DNA of 64,000 nucleotides from an uncultured Arthrobacter sp. (GTDB taxonomy: Bacteria; Actinomycetota; Actinomycetes; Actinomycetales; Micrococcaceae): positions 310,001 to 374,000 of the forward strand of contig NZ_CANLSZ010000003.1 in the NCBI RefSeq assembly GCF_947493765.1, given 5' to 3'. Shown in pieces: positions 46,514-55,687 of this stretch. The translations under genes were made by a program, and so were the position numbers. The stretch's first letter is position 1, and every line of letters starts with the position of its first letter. A model generated the notes under the pieces. That model ran no database searches. It saw only the letters and a list, made by a program, of their open reading frames with translations, and was not told the DNA's origin.

Positions 46514-47878
46514 TCAGCGCGTGTGCGCGCCGAAGCGGGCCGTGACGGCTTCGCCGTGCGCGGGGAGGTTCTCCGCCTCCGCCAGCGCGATGATCGACGC
46601 CGACACCTCGTGCAGCGCGGCGCGGTCGTAATCGATCAGCTGGACGGCGCGCAGGAAGGTCGTCACGTTGAGCCCCGAGGCGAAGGCCGCCGTACCGCCG
46701 GTGGGCAGCACGTGGTTCGACCCGGCGCAGTAGTCCCCCAGGCTGACCGGGCTGTAGGGGCCGATGAAGATGGCACCGGCGTTGCGGATCCGGCCGGCCA
46801 CGGCTCGGGCGTCCCGCGTCTGGATCTCCAGGTGCTCCGCGGCGTAGGCGTCGCACACGGCGATACCGGCCTCGATGTCGTCGACCAGCACCACCCCGGA
46901 CTGCGGACCGGACAGGGCGGTGAGCGCGCGCTCGGCGTGGCGGGTCCGCGCAGCACCGGTACGCAGCGCAGCACGGACGGCGTCGGCGAGCTCCTCGGAG
47001 TCCGTCACGAGCACCGATGCTGCCCGGGGATCGTGCTCCGCCTGGCTCACGAGATCGGCGGCCACCAGGGCGGCGTCGGCCGTCCCGTCCGCGAGCACCG
47101 CGATCTCCGTGGTGCCGGCCTCGGAGTCGATGCCGACCCGGCCCCTGACGAGGCGCTTGGCGGTGGCGACGAAGGCGTTCCCGGGGCCGGTGATGACGTT
47201 CACGGGATCGATGCCACGCTCCGGGGCGTCGGCGTCGGTGACCCCGTAGGCCAGGGCCGCGACGGCCTGCGCGCCGCCCATCGCGTAGACCTCCGTGATG
47301 CCGAGCATCGACGCCGCGGCGAGGATCACCGGGTGCGGCCACCCGCCGTGCTCCTGCTGCGGGGGCGAGGTCAGGGCGAGGGAGCCCACACCGGCGGCCT
47401 GGGCTGGCACCACGTTCATGACCACCGAGGACGGGTAGACGGCCAGGCCGCCCGGGACGTAGAGGCCCACCCGGTCGACCGGCACCCAGGTCTGGGTGAG
47501 GCGTGCCCCTGCGGCCGGTTCGACGACGACGGGCTGCGGGAGCTGCGCCTCGGCGAAGATCCGGGCTCGCCGGATGGCCTCCTGCAGCGCCGAGCGGACA
47601 TCGTCGTCGAGCGCGTCGGCCGCCGCGGCGATGACGTCCGCCGGCACCCGGGGGTGGTCACGGTCGACGCCGTCGAAGCGGAGGGCGAAGCCCCGCAGCG
47701 CATCGAGTCCGCCGCTCCTGACCTCGTCGATGATCTCCTGCACGGCGGCCTCCGCGGATCCGGCGCTCCCGACGGCCCGTGGCATGGCGTTCTTCAGGCC
47801 GGCGGGCGTGAGGCGGTGACCGCGCAGGTCGATGGTCCGGAAGTCGAGGGGGGGCAGGGTGCTGGCCGCTGAAGTCAC
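46514..47878 (-). CDS. hisD: Histidinol dehydrogenase
   Basis: This 454-aa enzyme oxidises histidinol to histidine with two NAD+, the final step of histidine synthesis. The family signature region shows IDSEAGTTEIAVLADGTAD and a downstream DLVSQAEHDPRA with the catalytic glutamate/histidine pair. The C-terminal GSNHVLPTGGTAAFASGL holds another zinc ligand. GTG 47878 stands six bases after TAGACT, so the message is probably leaderless. The remaining his genes are not in the window: downstream is nrdR on the same strand after 153 bases, so hisD here is apparently a lone his gene or the end of a cluster. Confidence 0.96.
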   Translation of the reverse strand: MTSAASTLPPLDFRTIDLRGHRLTPAGLKNAMPRAVGSAGSAEAAVQEIIDEVRSGGLDALRGFALRFDGVDRDHPRVPADVIAAAADALDDDVRSALQEAIRRARIFAEAQLPQPVVVEPAAGARLTQTWVPVDRVGLYVPGGLAVYPSSVVMNVVPAQAAGVGSLALTSPPQQEHGGWPHPVILAAASMLGITEVYAMGGAQAVAALAYGVTDADAPERGIDPVNVITGPGNAFVATAKRLVRGRVGIDSEAGTTEIAVLADGTADAALVAADLVSQAEHDPRAASVLVTDSEELADAVRAALRTGAARTRHAERALTALSGPQSGVVLVDDIEAGIAVCDAYAAEHLEIQTRDARAVAGRIRNAGAIFIGPYSPVSLGDYCAGSNHVLPTGGTAAFASGLNVTTFLRAVQLIDYDRAALHEVSASIIALAEAENLPAHGEAVTARFGAHTR

Positions 47879-47884
47879 TCCCGC

Positions 47885-47890
47885 AGTCTA
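47885..47890 (-). promoter_or_regulatory. -10 box of leaderless hisD
   Basis: TAGACT on the minus strand is six bases before GTG 47878; the same hexamer at the same distance precedes dnaE. Confidence 0.6.
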
Positions 47891-47953
47891 TCGGGCACCG
47901 CCCGCGTCCCCGGGCGCGGCCCATCGAAGCAGGCGGCGAGCGGCGGCGGCGGG

Positions 47954-48481
47954 TCAGATCCTTCGCCGGGCGAGACCGATGAGGGCGGTGACGAAGACGA
48001 TGATGGTCGCCGTCGCCGGCCAGATGGCGAGCGCGCCGTAGGAGGCGAGGAGGAAGTCCGAGCCGGGGAGGTCGTCGCGCCCGTGCGGCCCGAGGAGGGC
48101 TGCGAGCCCCTGCCCCACACCAAGGGCCAGGAGGGACCCCAGGATCGAGCCGCCGATCGCGGCGAGGACCCGCCCGGTGACGCCCGGCAGGCCCAGGCGC
48201 AGTGCCACCAGGATCCCCACGGTGATCCCGGCCAGCAGCTCCAGCCCGGCGAGGGTGAGGTCCCGGAGCACCCAGTCCTCGGACTCCAGCGGATCGCCGA
48301 GGATCCGCCCGGTGGGTGCCAGGAGCCACCAGGCGATACCGACGAGGACCCCGAGCAGGACCGTGGAGCCCAGCCACCACACCACCCCGGCCGGCGGCAC
48401 CGACCTGCGGTCCTCGGCGACGGCGTAGACGGACGGTGGATAGGTGGACGATCCGGTGTCCGGCTTCTGACTGGCACGCAT
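47954..48481 (-). CDS. Four-helix membrane protein of unknown function
   Basis: This 175-aa protein has a polar N-terminus (VYAVAEDRRSVPPAG) and four hydrophobic segments at about 35-55, 75-95, 98-118 and 148-170. I do not recognise a named family; small membrane proteins in this position between dnaE and hisD are common in Micrococcaceae. ATG 48481 (MRASQKPD) is chosen because TAATAT lies seven bases upstream, and the in-frame ATG at 48490 would overlap that box. The dnaE stop is 59 bases upstream, so it may also be read from the dnaE transcript. Confidence 0.7.
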   Translation of the reverse strand: MRASQKPDTGSSTYPPSVYAVAEDRRSVPPAGVVWWLGSTVLLGVLVGIAWWLLAPTGRILGDPLESEDWVLRDLTLAGLELLAGITVGILVALRLGLPGVTGRVLAAIGGSILGSLLALGVGQGLAALLGPHGRDDLPGSDFLLASYGALAIWPATATIIVFVTALIGLARRRI

Positions 48482-48488
48482 GGCACCC

Positions 48489-48494
48489 ATATTA
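48489..48494 (-). promoter_or_regulatory. -10 box of the membrane protein gene
   Basis: TAATAT on the minus strand lies seven bases before ATG 48481 and is AT-rich in an otherwise GC-rich stretch. Confidence 0.45.
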
Positions 48495-48540
48495 ACCGCT
48501 GCGCCCGGGCGACCGGACCCGGCTGCCCGCCGCCGCCGGG

Positions 48541-51500
48541 TCAGGCGTCCAGGCACGCCGGACCCAGGAGCACCTTCAGGTCGCCGAAGAGCCCCGGCGT
48601 GGGGGTGACGCGCAGATCCACCCCGAGCTTCATGACCTCCACCTTGCGGGAGCTGTTGAGCCGGATCAGCACCTCGCTGGTGCCGGGATGGGTCCGCAGG
48701 ACGTCCCCGAGCGCGGTCACGGCGGTCTCCGTGGCCTTGTGCTGCGCCATGGAGATCACCACCGGCCCGGAGTGCCCCCCACTGAGGTCAGGCACCGTGA
48801 GCTCCTGGGCGTTCAGCATGACGGCGCCGTCGTCGCGGCGCTGCAGCCGCCCGCGCACCACCACGATGAGGTCCTCCGCGAGGACGCCCGAGATGGGCCC
48901 GTAGACCTGTCCGAAGAACATCACCTCCATCGAGCCGGCCAGGTCCTCGATCTCGGCCCGTGCGTAGGCGTTGCCGCTGTTCTTCGCGATCCTGCGCTGG
49001 AGCGAGGTGATCATGCCCGCGATGGTCACGATCGCGCCGTCGGCCGGTCCCTCCTCCCCGATGACGGACGGGATGGTGGCGTCGGCGTGCTGGCCCAGGA
49101 TCCCCTCCAGCCCCTGCAGCGGGTGGTCCGAGACGTAGAGACCGAGCATGTCGCGTTCGAAGGAGAGCTTGTCCTTCTTCTCCCACTCCGGGAGATCGGG
49201 CACCTCCACCGACAGGCCGCCGGCCCCGCCCATGCCGCCGTCGTCGTCGAAGGCGCTGAAGAGGTCGAACTGGTTCGCGGCCTCATTGCGCTTGAGGACG
49301 ATCACGGAGTCCACGGCCTCCTCGTGGATCACCGCCAGGGCCCGGCGGTGATGACGGAGCGAGTCGAAAGCGCCGGCCTTGATCAGCGATTCGATGGTGC
49401 GCTTGTTGCAGACGACGGCGGGCACCTTCTGCAGGAAGTCGCTGAACGAGGTGAAGGCACCCTTCTCGCCCCGCGCGCCGACCATGGCCCCCACCACGTT
49501 GGCCCCCACATTGCGGATGGCTCCCATGCCGAAGCGGATGTCCCGGCCGACCGGGGTGAAGTCCACGCTCGACTCGTTCACGTCCGGCGGCAGCACCGTG
49601 ATGCCCATGCGGCGGCACTCGTTGAGGTAGACGGCGAGCTTGTCCTTGTCGTCGCCGACACTCGTGAGCAGGGCGGCCATGTACTCGGCGGGGTGATGCG
49701 CCTTGAGGTAGGCCGTCCAGTAGGAGACCAGACCGTAGGCGGCGGTATGGGCCTTGTTGAAGGCGTAGTCCGAGAAGGACTCGAGCACGGTCCAGAGCTT
49801 GTCCATGGCGGCCTGGGAGTAGCCGTTGGCCTGCATCCCGGCGAAGAAGTCCGCCTGCTGCTTGTCCAGCTCGGACTTCTTCTTCTTGCCCATCGCCCGG
49901 CGGAGCATGTCCGCCTGGCCGAGCGTGAAGTTCGCCAGCTTCTGCGCGGCGCTCATCACCTGCTCCTGGTACACGATCAGCCCGTAGGTGCTGCCGAGGA
50001 TCTCCTCGAGCGGCCCCTCGAGCTCGGGGTGGATGGGCTCGATCTCCTGGAGCCCGTTCTTCCGCAGGGCGTAGTTCGTGTGGGAGTTCACGCCCATGGG
50101 ACCGGGACGGTACAGCGCCAGGACCGCCGAGATGTCCTCGAAGTTGTCGGGACGCATGAGTTTGAGCAGGGAGCGCATGGGGCCGCCGTCGAGCTGGAAC
50201 ACACCCAGGGTGTCACCGCGGGCCAGCAGCTCGTAGGATGCCCGGTCGTCCAGTTCGAGGTCCTCGAGGACGAGGTCCTCACCCTTGTTGGCGAGGATGT
50301 TCTCCACCGCGTCGGTGATGATGGTCAGATTCCTCAGCCCGAGGAAGTCCATCTTGATCAGTCCGAGCCCCTCGCACGTGGGGTAGTCGAACTGCGTGAT
50401 GATCTGGCCGTCCTGCTCCCGGCGCATGATGGGGATGATGTCGATCAGCGGGTCGGAGGACATGATCACCCCCGCGGCGTGGACGCCCCACTGCCGCTTC
50501 AGCCCCTCGAGCCCGAGGGCGGTCTCGAAGACCTTCTCGGACTCGGCGTCGGTGCGCAGGAGCTCACGCAGTTCCTCCGCCTCGGAGTAGCGCTTGGCGT
50601 CCTTGTTGTGCACGTCGGCGAGGGCCAGGCCCTTGCCCATGACGTCCGGCGGCATCGCCTTGGTGAGCCGCTCGCCCGTCGAGAACGGGTAGCCCATGAC
50701 GCGGGAGGAGTCCTTGAGGGCCTGCTTCGCCTTGATGGTGCCGTAGGTGACGATCATGGCCACGCGCTCGTCGCCGTACTTGTCGCTCACGTAGCGGATG
50801 ACCTCGGACCGGCGGCGATCGTCGAAGTCGACGTCGAAGTCGGGCATGGACACGCGCTCGGGATTGAGGAAGCGCTCGAAGATCAGACCGTGCTTGAGCG
50901 GGTCGAGATCGGTGATGCGCATCGCGTAGGCCACCATGGACCCCGCACCCGAGCCGCGTCCCGGACCCACCCGGATCCCGTTGTTCTTGGCCCAGTTGAT
51001 GAAGTCGGCGACCACGAGGAAATAGCCGGGGAAGCCCATCTGGGTGATGACGCCCACCTCGAACTCCGCCTGCCGGCGGACGTCGTCGGGCACGCCCGCC
51101 GGGTACCGCGCGTGGAGTCCCGTCTCGACCTCCTTGACGAACCAGGACTGCTCGTTCTCCCCCTTGGGCACGGGGAAGCGCGGCATGTAGTTCGCCTTCG
51201 TGTCGAACTCGACGTCGCACCGCTCGGCGATGAGCAGCGTGTTGTCGCACGCCTCGGGGTAGTCGCGGAAGATGGCGCGCATCTCGGCGGGCGACTTGAG
51301 GTAGAACTCGTTGGTGTCGAACTTGAAGCGCTTCGGATCGGCCAGGGTGGAGCCGGACTGCACGCACAGGAGCGCCGCGTGGGCCTTCGAGTCCTCGGCG
51401 TGGGTGTAGTGGAGGTCGTTGGTGGCCACGAGCGGCAGGCCGAGCTCCCCGGCGAGCCGGATGAGATCAGCCTTGACGGTACGTTCGATGTCCAGCCCGT

Positions 51501-52086
51501 GGTCCATCAGCTCGCAGAAGTAGTTCTCCGCGCCGAAGATGTCGCGGAAGTCGGAGGCCGCCTGCTTCGCCTCGTCGTACAGGCCGAGCCGCAGCTTGGT
51601 CTGCACCTCCCCCGAGGGGCACCCCGTGGTCGCGATGAGGCCCTTCCCGTAGGTCTGCAGCAGGTCGCGGTCCATGCGCGGCTTGTACAGATAGCCCTCG
51701 AGGGACGCCAGCGAGGACATGCGGAACAGATTGTGCATGCCATTCGTGGTCTCGGACCAGAGCGTCATGTGCGTGTAGGCACCGGCACCGGAGACGTCGT
51801 CGCGCCCCCCGCCGCCCCACTTCACGCGCGTGCGGTCGTTCCGCGCGGTACCCGGAGTGAGATAGGCCTCGACGCCGATGATCGGCTTGATCCCGGCGGT
51901 GGTGGCCTTGCTCCAGAAGTCGAAGGCGCCGAAGACGAACCCGTGGTCCGTGGTCGCCAGGGCCTTCATGCCGAGTTCCTCGGTGTGGCTGAACAGATCC
52001 GTCAGCCGGGCCGCGCCGTCGAGCATGGAGTACTCGGTGTGGTTGTGGAGATGGACGAACGATTCACGCGATGCTGGGGTGGCCAC
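48541..52086 (-). CDS. dnaE: DNA polymerase III alpha subunit
   Basis: This 1181-aa replicative polymerase has an N-terminal PHP domain (HLHNHTEYSMLDGAARL). The polymerase palm holds the catalytic aspartates MPDFDVDFDDRRR and the upstream GPGRGSGAGSMVAYA. The thumb and helix-hairpin-helix regions follow, and an OB-fold tail (VTIAGMITSLQRR) and C-terminal tau-binding-type region complete the protein. Its length is that of DnaE1. GTG 52086 stands six bases after TAGACT. It lies downstream of rluA on the same strand with 71 bases between. DnaE1 is the housekeeping copy; no dnaE2/imuB genes are here. Confidence 0.97.
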   Translation of the reverse strand: MATPASRESFVHLHNHTEYSMLDGAARLTDLFSHTEELGMKALATTDHGFVFGAFDFWSKATTAGIKPIIGVEAYLTPGTARNDRTRVKWGGGGRDDVSGAGAYTHMTLWSETTNGMHNLFRMSSLASLEGYLYKPRMDRDLLQTYGKGLIATTGCPSGEVQTKLRLGLYDEAKQAASDFRDIFGAENYFCELMDHGLDIERTVKADLIRLAGELGLPLVATNDLHYTHAEDSKAHAALLCVQSGSTLADPKRFKFDTNEFYLKSPAEMRAIFRDYPEACDNTLLIAERCDVEFDTKANYMPRFPVPKGENEQSWFVKEVETGLHARYPAGVPDDVRRQAEFEVGVITQMGFPGYFLVVADFINWAKNNGIRVGPGRGSGAGSMVAYAMRITDLDPLKHGLIFERFLNPERVSMPDFDVDFDDRRRSEVIRYVSDKYGDERVAMIVTYGTIKAKQALKDSSRVMGYPFSTGERLTKAMPPDVMGKGLALADVHNKDAKRYSEAEELRELLRTDAESEKVFETALGLEGLKRQWGVHAAGVIMSSDPLIDIIPIMRREQDGQIITQFDYPTCEGLGLIKMDFLGLRNLTIITDAVENILANKGEDLVLEDLELDDRASYELLARGDTLGVFQLDGGPMRSLLKLMRPDNFEDISAVLALYRPGPMGVNSHTNYALRKNGLQEIEPIHPELEGPLEEILGSTYGLIVYQEQVMSAAQKLANFTLGQADMLRRAMGKKKKSELDKQQADFFAGMQANGYSQAAMDKLWTVLESFSDYAFNKAHTAAYGLVSYWTAYLKAHHPAEYMAALLTSVGDDKDKLAVYLNECRRMGITVLPPDVNESSVDFTPVGRDIRFGMGAIRNVGANVVGAMVGARGEKGAFTSFSDFLQKVPAVVCNKRTIESLIKAGAFDSLRHHRRALAVIHEEAVDSVIVLKRNEAANQFDLFSAFDDDGGMGGAGGLSVEVPDLPEWEKKDKLSFERDMLGLYVSDHPLQGLEGILGQHADATIPSVIGEEGPADGAIVTIAGMITSLQRRIAKNSGNAYARAEIEDLAGSMEVMFFGQVYGPISGVLAEDLIVVVRGRLQRRDDGAVMLNAQELTVPDLSGGHSGPVVISMAQHKATETAVTALGDVLRTHPGTSEVLIRLNSSRKVEVMKLGVDLRVTPTPGLFGDLKVLLGPACLDA

Positions 52087-52092
52087 GTGGCA

Positions 52093-52098
52093 AGTCTA
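52093..52098 (-). promoter_or_regulatory. -10 box of leaderless dnaE
   Basis: TAGACT on the minus strand ends six bases before GTG 52086, the same element as at hisD, with no ribosome site between. Confidence 0.6.
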
Positions 52099-52157
52099 GT
52101 GCTCCGCGGTCGTCGGACAGTGCCCGGACGGTGCCCGGACTGTGCTCCGATGGTGCC

Positions 52158-53093
52158 TCAGACGAGGCCCTCGGTCAGTGCCATGAGCGCATAGGCGAGA
52201 TCCACCGGATAGCCGCTGGTCACCCAGACCTGCTCCCCGGTACGGGGGTGCGCGAAGCCGATCTGGTGGGCGTGCAGCCACTGCCGGGTCAGGCCCAGTT
52301 CGGCGGCGAGCCGCGGATCGGCCCCGTAGGTCAGATCGCCGGCGCAGGGGTGCCGGAGCGCCGAGAAGTGCACGCGGATCTGGTGGGTCCTGCCGGTCTC
52401 GAGGTGCACCTCGACGAGACTGGCCCGCCCGAAGGCCTCCAGCACCTCGTAGTGGGTCCGCGCCTCGCGCCCGCCCTCCAGGACGGCGAAGCGCCACTCG
52501 TGGTGGGGATGGCGGCCGATGGGCGCGTCGATCGTCCCACTGAGCGGATCGGGGAGGCCCTGCACCACGGCGTGGTAGACCTTGTCCACCGTCCGTTCCC
52601 TGAAGGCCCGCTTCAGGGCCGTGTAGGCCGGCTCGGTCTTGGCGACGACCATCGCGCCCGACGTGCCGACGTCGAGCCGGTGGACGATCCCGACCCGCTC
52701 CGGTGCGCCGGAGGTGGAGATCCGGTACCCGGCGGCCGCGAGGGCACCGACGACGGTGGGGCCCACCCAGCCCGGCGAGGGATGCGCCGCCACCCCGACG
52801 GGTTTGTCCACCACGACGAAGTCGTCGTCGTCGAGCAGGATCCCCATGCCGTCCACGGCCTCCGGGATCACCCGGTGCCCGTCCGCGGGGTCCGGGACGA
52901 TCACCTCCAGCCGGTCACCGGCCCTGGTCCGGTCCGATTTGGCGAGATTCGCCCCGGAGCGTCGCACGCGCCCGTCGGCGCACCACTGGGCGACGGCGGA
53001 GCGGGAGACGCCGAGCCGGCGCGCGAGCACGGTGTCGAGGCGCTGACCGCTGTCCTCCTCCGCGATCACGAGCTCCTGGTGGTCACCGGTCAC
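52158..53093 (-). CDS. RluA family pseudouridine synthase
   Basis: This 311-aa RNA-modifying enzyme has an N-terminal S4 domain ([18 protein letters not shown]) and a RluA-type catalytic domain with [17 protein letters not shown], whose aspartate attacks uridine. The following [15 protein letters not shown] is also a family signature. The target is probably 23S rRNA (RluD-like), by family knowledge. GTG 53093 is chosen because GGGGGAGGA stands at a good distance upstream. This start lies 11 bases inside the end of lspA, so the genes are coupled, as is usual for lspA-rluD pairs. Confidence 0.92.
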   Translation of the reverse strand: MTGDHQELVIAEEDSGQRLDTVLARRLGVSRSAVAQWCADGRVRRSGANLAKSDRTRAGDRLEVIVPDPADGHRVIPEAVDGMGILLDDDDFVVVDKPVGVAAHPSPGWVGPTVVGALAAAGYRISTSGAPERVGIVHRLDVGTSGAMVVAKTEPAYTALKRAFRERTVDKVYHAVVQGLPDPLSGTIDAPIGRHPHHEWRFAVLEGGREARTHYEVLEAFGRASLVEVHLETGRTHQIRVHFSALRHPCAGDLTYGADPRLAAELGLTRQWLHAHQIGFAHPRTGEQVWVTSGYPVDLAYALMALTEGLV

Positions 53094-53730
53094 GGTCCGT
53101 GTCCTCCCCCGCACCGGCGCCGTCGTCGGCCGCGTCCGCGTCCCGGGTGCCGTCCATCCCGACCCCGCGCAGGGTCAGGATCACGATCAGCACCACGCCG
53201 CTGACGACGGCGGAGTCCGCCACGTTGAAGATGGCGAAGTTCGGCAGCGCCACGAAGTCCACCACGTGGCCCTGCCCGAAGGACGGCTCCCTGAACAGCC
53301 GGTCGGTGAGATTGCCGAGGGCGCCGCCGAGGACCAGCCCGAGGGCCGTCCCCCAGAGCCGGGACGCCACCCGGCGGACCTGCAGCACGAGCACGATCGA
53401 CACGAGGACCATGATGATGGTGAAGACCCAGGTGTAGTCCGTCCCGATGGAGAACGCCGCTCCGGGGTTCCGGATGAAACGCCAGGAGAGCAGGGGCGGC
53501 AGCACCGGGGTGATCTGTCCCTCGGTCATGGTGGCCACCACCCACCACTTGGTCAGCTGGTCCAGGCCGTACACCAGGGCGGCGCAGACGACCAGCAGGA
53601 TGCCGGGGCGGGCGGACCGCGTCCCGCCGCGCGCTCCCGCCGCGGTGGCGCCGGCGTCGTCCGACCCGGAGCGGTCCCCGGGGACCCGCTCCGGGTCGGA
53701 CGACGGCGCGTTCTCCTCTGCGTGGTTCAC
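53083..53730 (-). CDS. lspA: Lipoprotein signal peptidase (signal peptidase II)
   Basis: This 215-aa membrane aspartyl protease cleaves prolipoprotein signal peptides. Four transmembrane segments follow a hydrophilic N-terminal extension of about 40 residues ([17 protein letters not shown]). The catalytic aspartates are in [12 protein letters not shown] and [12 protein letters not shown], and [11 protein letters not shown] is the family's conserved loop. The extension is longer than in E. coli but common in Micrococcaceae. GTG 53730 follows GGAAG; a GTG six bases upstream (53736) is also possible. The gene overlaps rluA by 11 bases. Confidence 0.93.
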   Translation of the reverse strand: MNHAEENAPSSDPERVPGDRSGSDDAGATAAGARGGTRSARPGILLVVCAALVYGLDQLTKWWVVATMTEGQITPVLPPLLSWRFIRNPGAAFSIGTDYTWVFTIIMVLVSIVLVLQVRRVASRLWGTALGLVLGGALGNLTDRLFREPSFGQGHVVDFVALPNFAIFNVADSAVVSGVVLIVILTLRGVGMDGTRDADAADDGAGAGEDTDRDR

Positions 53731-53866
53731 GGTCACTGCTCTTCCGGTGTAGGTGCGGCGTTCGGGCCCGGGGTCGCCGGGCCGGTGGCCCGAACGGCGG
53801 AAGGACCGACCCACGGGCGGCACCCGGGGTCGGCCCTCCCGCTGCGGACCGGACGGAGCGACGTGC

Positions 53867-54556
53867 CTAGGACGCCGTCGTGTCCGAGGCGACCGTGCCG
53901 GTGACGTCGAGGTCGCGGAGCTGTCCCTCGATGTAGTCCTTGAGGCGTGAGCGGTAGTCGCGCTCGAAGCCGCGGAGCTGCTCCACCTTCCGCTCGAGGA
54001 CGCTCTTGTGCTCCTCGAGGTCGCCGAGGGTCTTGCGGCTCTTCTGCTCGGCGCTCTCGACGAGGTCGGTGGCCTCGAGCTGCGCCTCGGCGATGATCCT
54101 GTCGCGCTGCTCCACCCCCGCATTGACGTACTCGTCGTGCAGGCGCTGCGCCATGGCGAGCACGCCGGCCGCCGACTCCGCCGTGTCGGTGGTGGCCGGG
54201 GTCTGGGCGCTCTCGACGGCGTCCGGAGCCGCCGGCGCCGGAGCCGGGGTGGGCTCCTCGAGCTCCGTGGTGCCGAGGTCGGTACCTGCGCCGGGATCGG
54301 CAGGATCGGCCGCGGCAGCGCCGGCGTCCCCCGTCTGCGTGCTCGCGGCGACCGGAGCCGGGACGGTCCCCGTGCGGACCCCGTCGGCGGAGTCCGATCC
54401 GGCGGCGCGGCGCAGTTCCTCGTTCTCCTGGTTCAGGCGGCGCAGCTCGACGACGATCTCGTCGAGGAAGTCGTCCACCTCGTCCTGGTCGTACCCCTCA
54501 CGGAACTTGGTGGGCTGGAATCTCTTGTTGACGACGTCTTCTGGTGTCAATGCCAT
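53867..54556 (-). CDS. divIVA: DivIVA domain protein (Wag31-like polar growth factor)
   Basis: This 229-aa protein starts MALTPEDVVNKRFQPTKF and FREGYDQDEVDDFLDEIV, the DivIVA membrane-curvature domain. A coiled coil (LRRLNQENEELRR) follows. A long alanine/proline/threonine linker (about 65-125) leads to the second coiled coil (LEEHKSVLERKVEQL). Actinobacterial homologues assemble at cell poles and direct tip growth. ATG 54556 follows AGAGGTGA. The gene has a possible own -10 (TACGCT, 54660-54665 minus), so it can be expressed independently of yggT upstream. Confidence 0.95.
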   Translation of the reverse strand: MALTPEDVVNKRFQPTKFREGYDQDEVDDFLDEIVVELRRLNQENEELRRAAGSDSADGVRTGTVPAPVAASTQTGDAGAAAADPADPGAGTDLGTTELEEPTPAPAPAAPDAVESAQTPATTDTAESAAGVLAMAQRLHDEYVNAGVEQRDRIIAEAQLEATDLVESAEQKSRKTLGDLEEHKSVLERKVEQLRGFERDYRSRLKDYIEGQLRDLDVTGTVASDTTAS

Positions 54557-54659
54557 CTGGTCACCTCTTCTGATGGGAGCCGGTCCGCCGTGGGGAGCGG
54601 GCGCTGCTGCGGGATCGGTCGTGGACACGGGCCTGCTGACCCGCGTCGAGCTGGAAATC

Positions 54660-54665
54660 AGCGTA
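54660..54665 (-). promoter_or_regulatory. Candidate -10 box of divIVA
   Basis: TACGCT fits TAnnnT about 105 bases upstream of the divIVA start; the -35 (TTCATG) is poor. Confidence 0.3.
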
Positions 54666-54702
54666 GCTGGTCCGGAACTGCATCATGAAACGACGCCGGC
54701 CG

Positions 54703-54993
54703 TCAGGCAGCGAGGTTGGCCGAGACGGACATGAGGATCAGGACCAGGATGAACAGCACGAGGAACGCCAGGTCCAGCTGCACCCCGCCCAGCCGCAACG
54801 GGGGGATCAGCCGCCGCAGTGCCTTGATCGGGGGGTCCGTCACCGAGTAGACCGCGGAGGCGACCACGAGCGCGAGCTTCTGCGGCCGCCAGCTCCGGGC
54901 GAAGCCCTGGACGGCGTCGTAGACGATCCGCAGGATCAGGGCGAGCTGGAACAGCATCAGTACGAGGTAGATCAGTGCGAATACCAAACTCAC
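54703..54993 (-). CDS. YggT family membrane protein
   Basis: This 96-aa protein has two membrane helices (about 4-24 and 72-94) around the conserved central part RPQKLALVVASAVYSVTDPP and KALRRLIPPLRLGGVQLDL, of which VTDPPIKALRRLIPP is the family core. YggT proteins are present in nearly all bacteria between sepF and divIVA; a role in membrane or osmotic physiology is proposed but not proven. It is in the expected place here. sepF lies 61 bases upstream on the same strand. Confidence 0.9.
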   Translation of the reverse strand: MSLVFALIYLVLMLFQLALILRIVYDAVQGFARSWRPQKLALVVASAVYSVTDPPIKALRRLIPPLRLGGVQLDLAFLVLFILVLILMSVSANLAA

Positions 54994-55054
54994 GGAGCAG
55001 TTCCAGTCCTTCGGGCCTTCGGGGGGTCGGACGCGACCGGGAGGGCCGCGGGGT

Positions 55055-55576
55055 TCAGCTCTGGTTGAAGAAGCTGGTCTGACCTTCGCTGGCCTTCAGG
55101 TCCTCGCCGAGGACTTCAATATACGACGGCGACAGCAGGAACACCTTATTGGTGACGCGTTCGATGCTGCCGTGCAGGCCGAAGACGAGACCGGCCGAGA
55201 AGTCGACGAGGCGCTTCGCGTCGGCCTCCGCCATGTCGGTGACGTTCATGATCACGGGGATCCCGTCCCGGAAGCTCTCGCCGATCAGCTTGGCATCGTT
55301 GTAGGAGCGGGGGTGGATCGTGGTGATCTGGCGCAGGGCCGTCGAGTCGTCGCGGGAGGACGGCGCGCGCTTGATCGGCGTGACGGGAGCGCGGTACTCC
55401 TCCACGGCGGCGATCCGCGTGGGGGCCGGCGCGGGCTCGGGATGACGCTCGTCGCGATCGTAGTCCACCGTGTAGTCCTCGCTCCTGCCGTGCTTCGTCT
55501 TCGGTTCGGGTTCGTAGTGCTCATCACCGTCGGCGAGCCCAAGGTAGATCATTGTCTTGCGCAGTGCGCCGGCCAT
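55055..55576 (-). CDS. sepF: Cell division protein SepF
   Basis: This 173-aa protein anchors FtsZ to the membrane in Gram-positive bacteria. The N-terminal amphipathic helix ([18 protein letters not shown]) is followed by an acidic linker. The conserved core domain at about 85-165 contains [20 protein letters not shown] and VNVTDM-like [16 protein letters not shown], then [10 protein letters not shown] and VFLLSP. ATG 55576 follows AGGAG. It is 111 bases downstream of yggS in the ftsZ-pgeF-yggS-sepF-yggT-divIVA order typical of Actinobacteria. Confidence 0.95.
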   Translation of the reverse strand: MAGALRKTMIYLGLADGDEHYEPEPKTKHGRSEDYTVDYDRDERHPEPAPAPTRIAAVEEYRAPVTPIKRAPSSRDDSTALRQITTIHPRSYNDAKLIGESFRDGIPVIMNVTDMAEADAKRLVDFSAGLVFGLHGSIERVTNKVFLLSPSYIEVLGEDLKASEGQTSFFNQS

Positions 55577-55687
55577 GGTGGCTCCTGTCGTGGACGAGTG
55601 GATAGGGGATCGTGCGTGGGGCGGTCCAGGGGCGTGCTGGACGGGGGCGAGGACGGTGCGCGTGCTCCCGCCGTCCTGGTCCCGACG

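Noticed and set aside
48688-52194. Open frame of about 1168 codons on the plus strand, antisense to dnaE
   Set aside because: Its translation is rich in Gly, Arg, Val and His without conserved motifs, and it mirrors the codon pattern of dnaE; long antisense frames are expected at this GC content.
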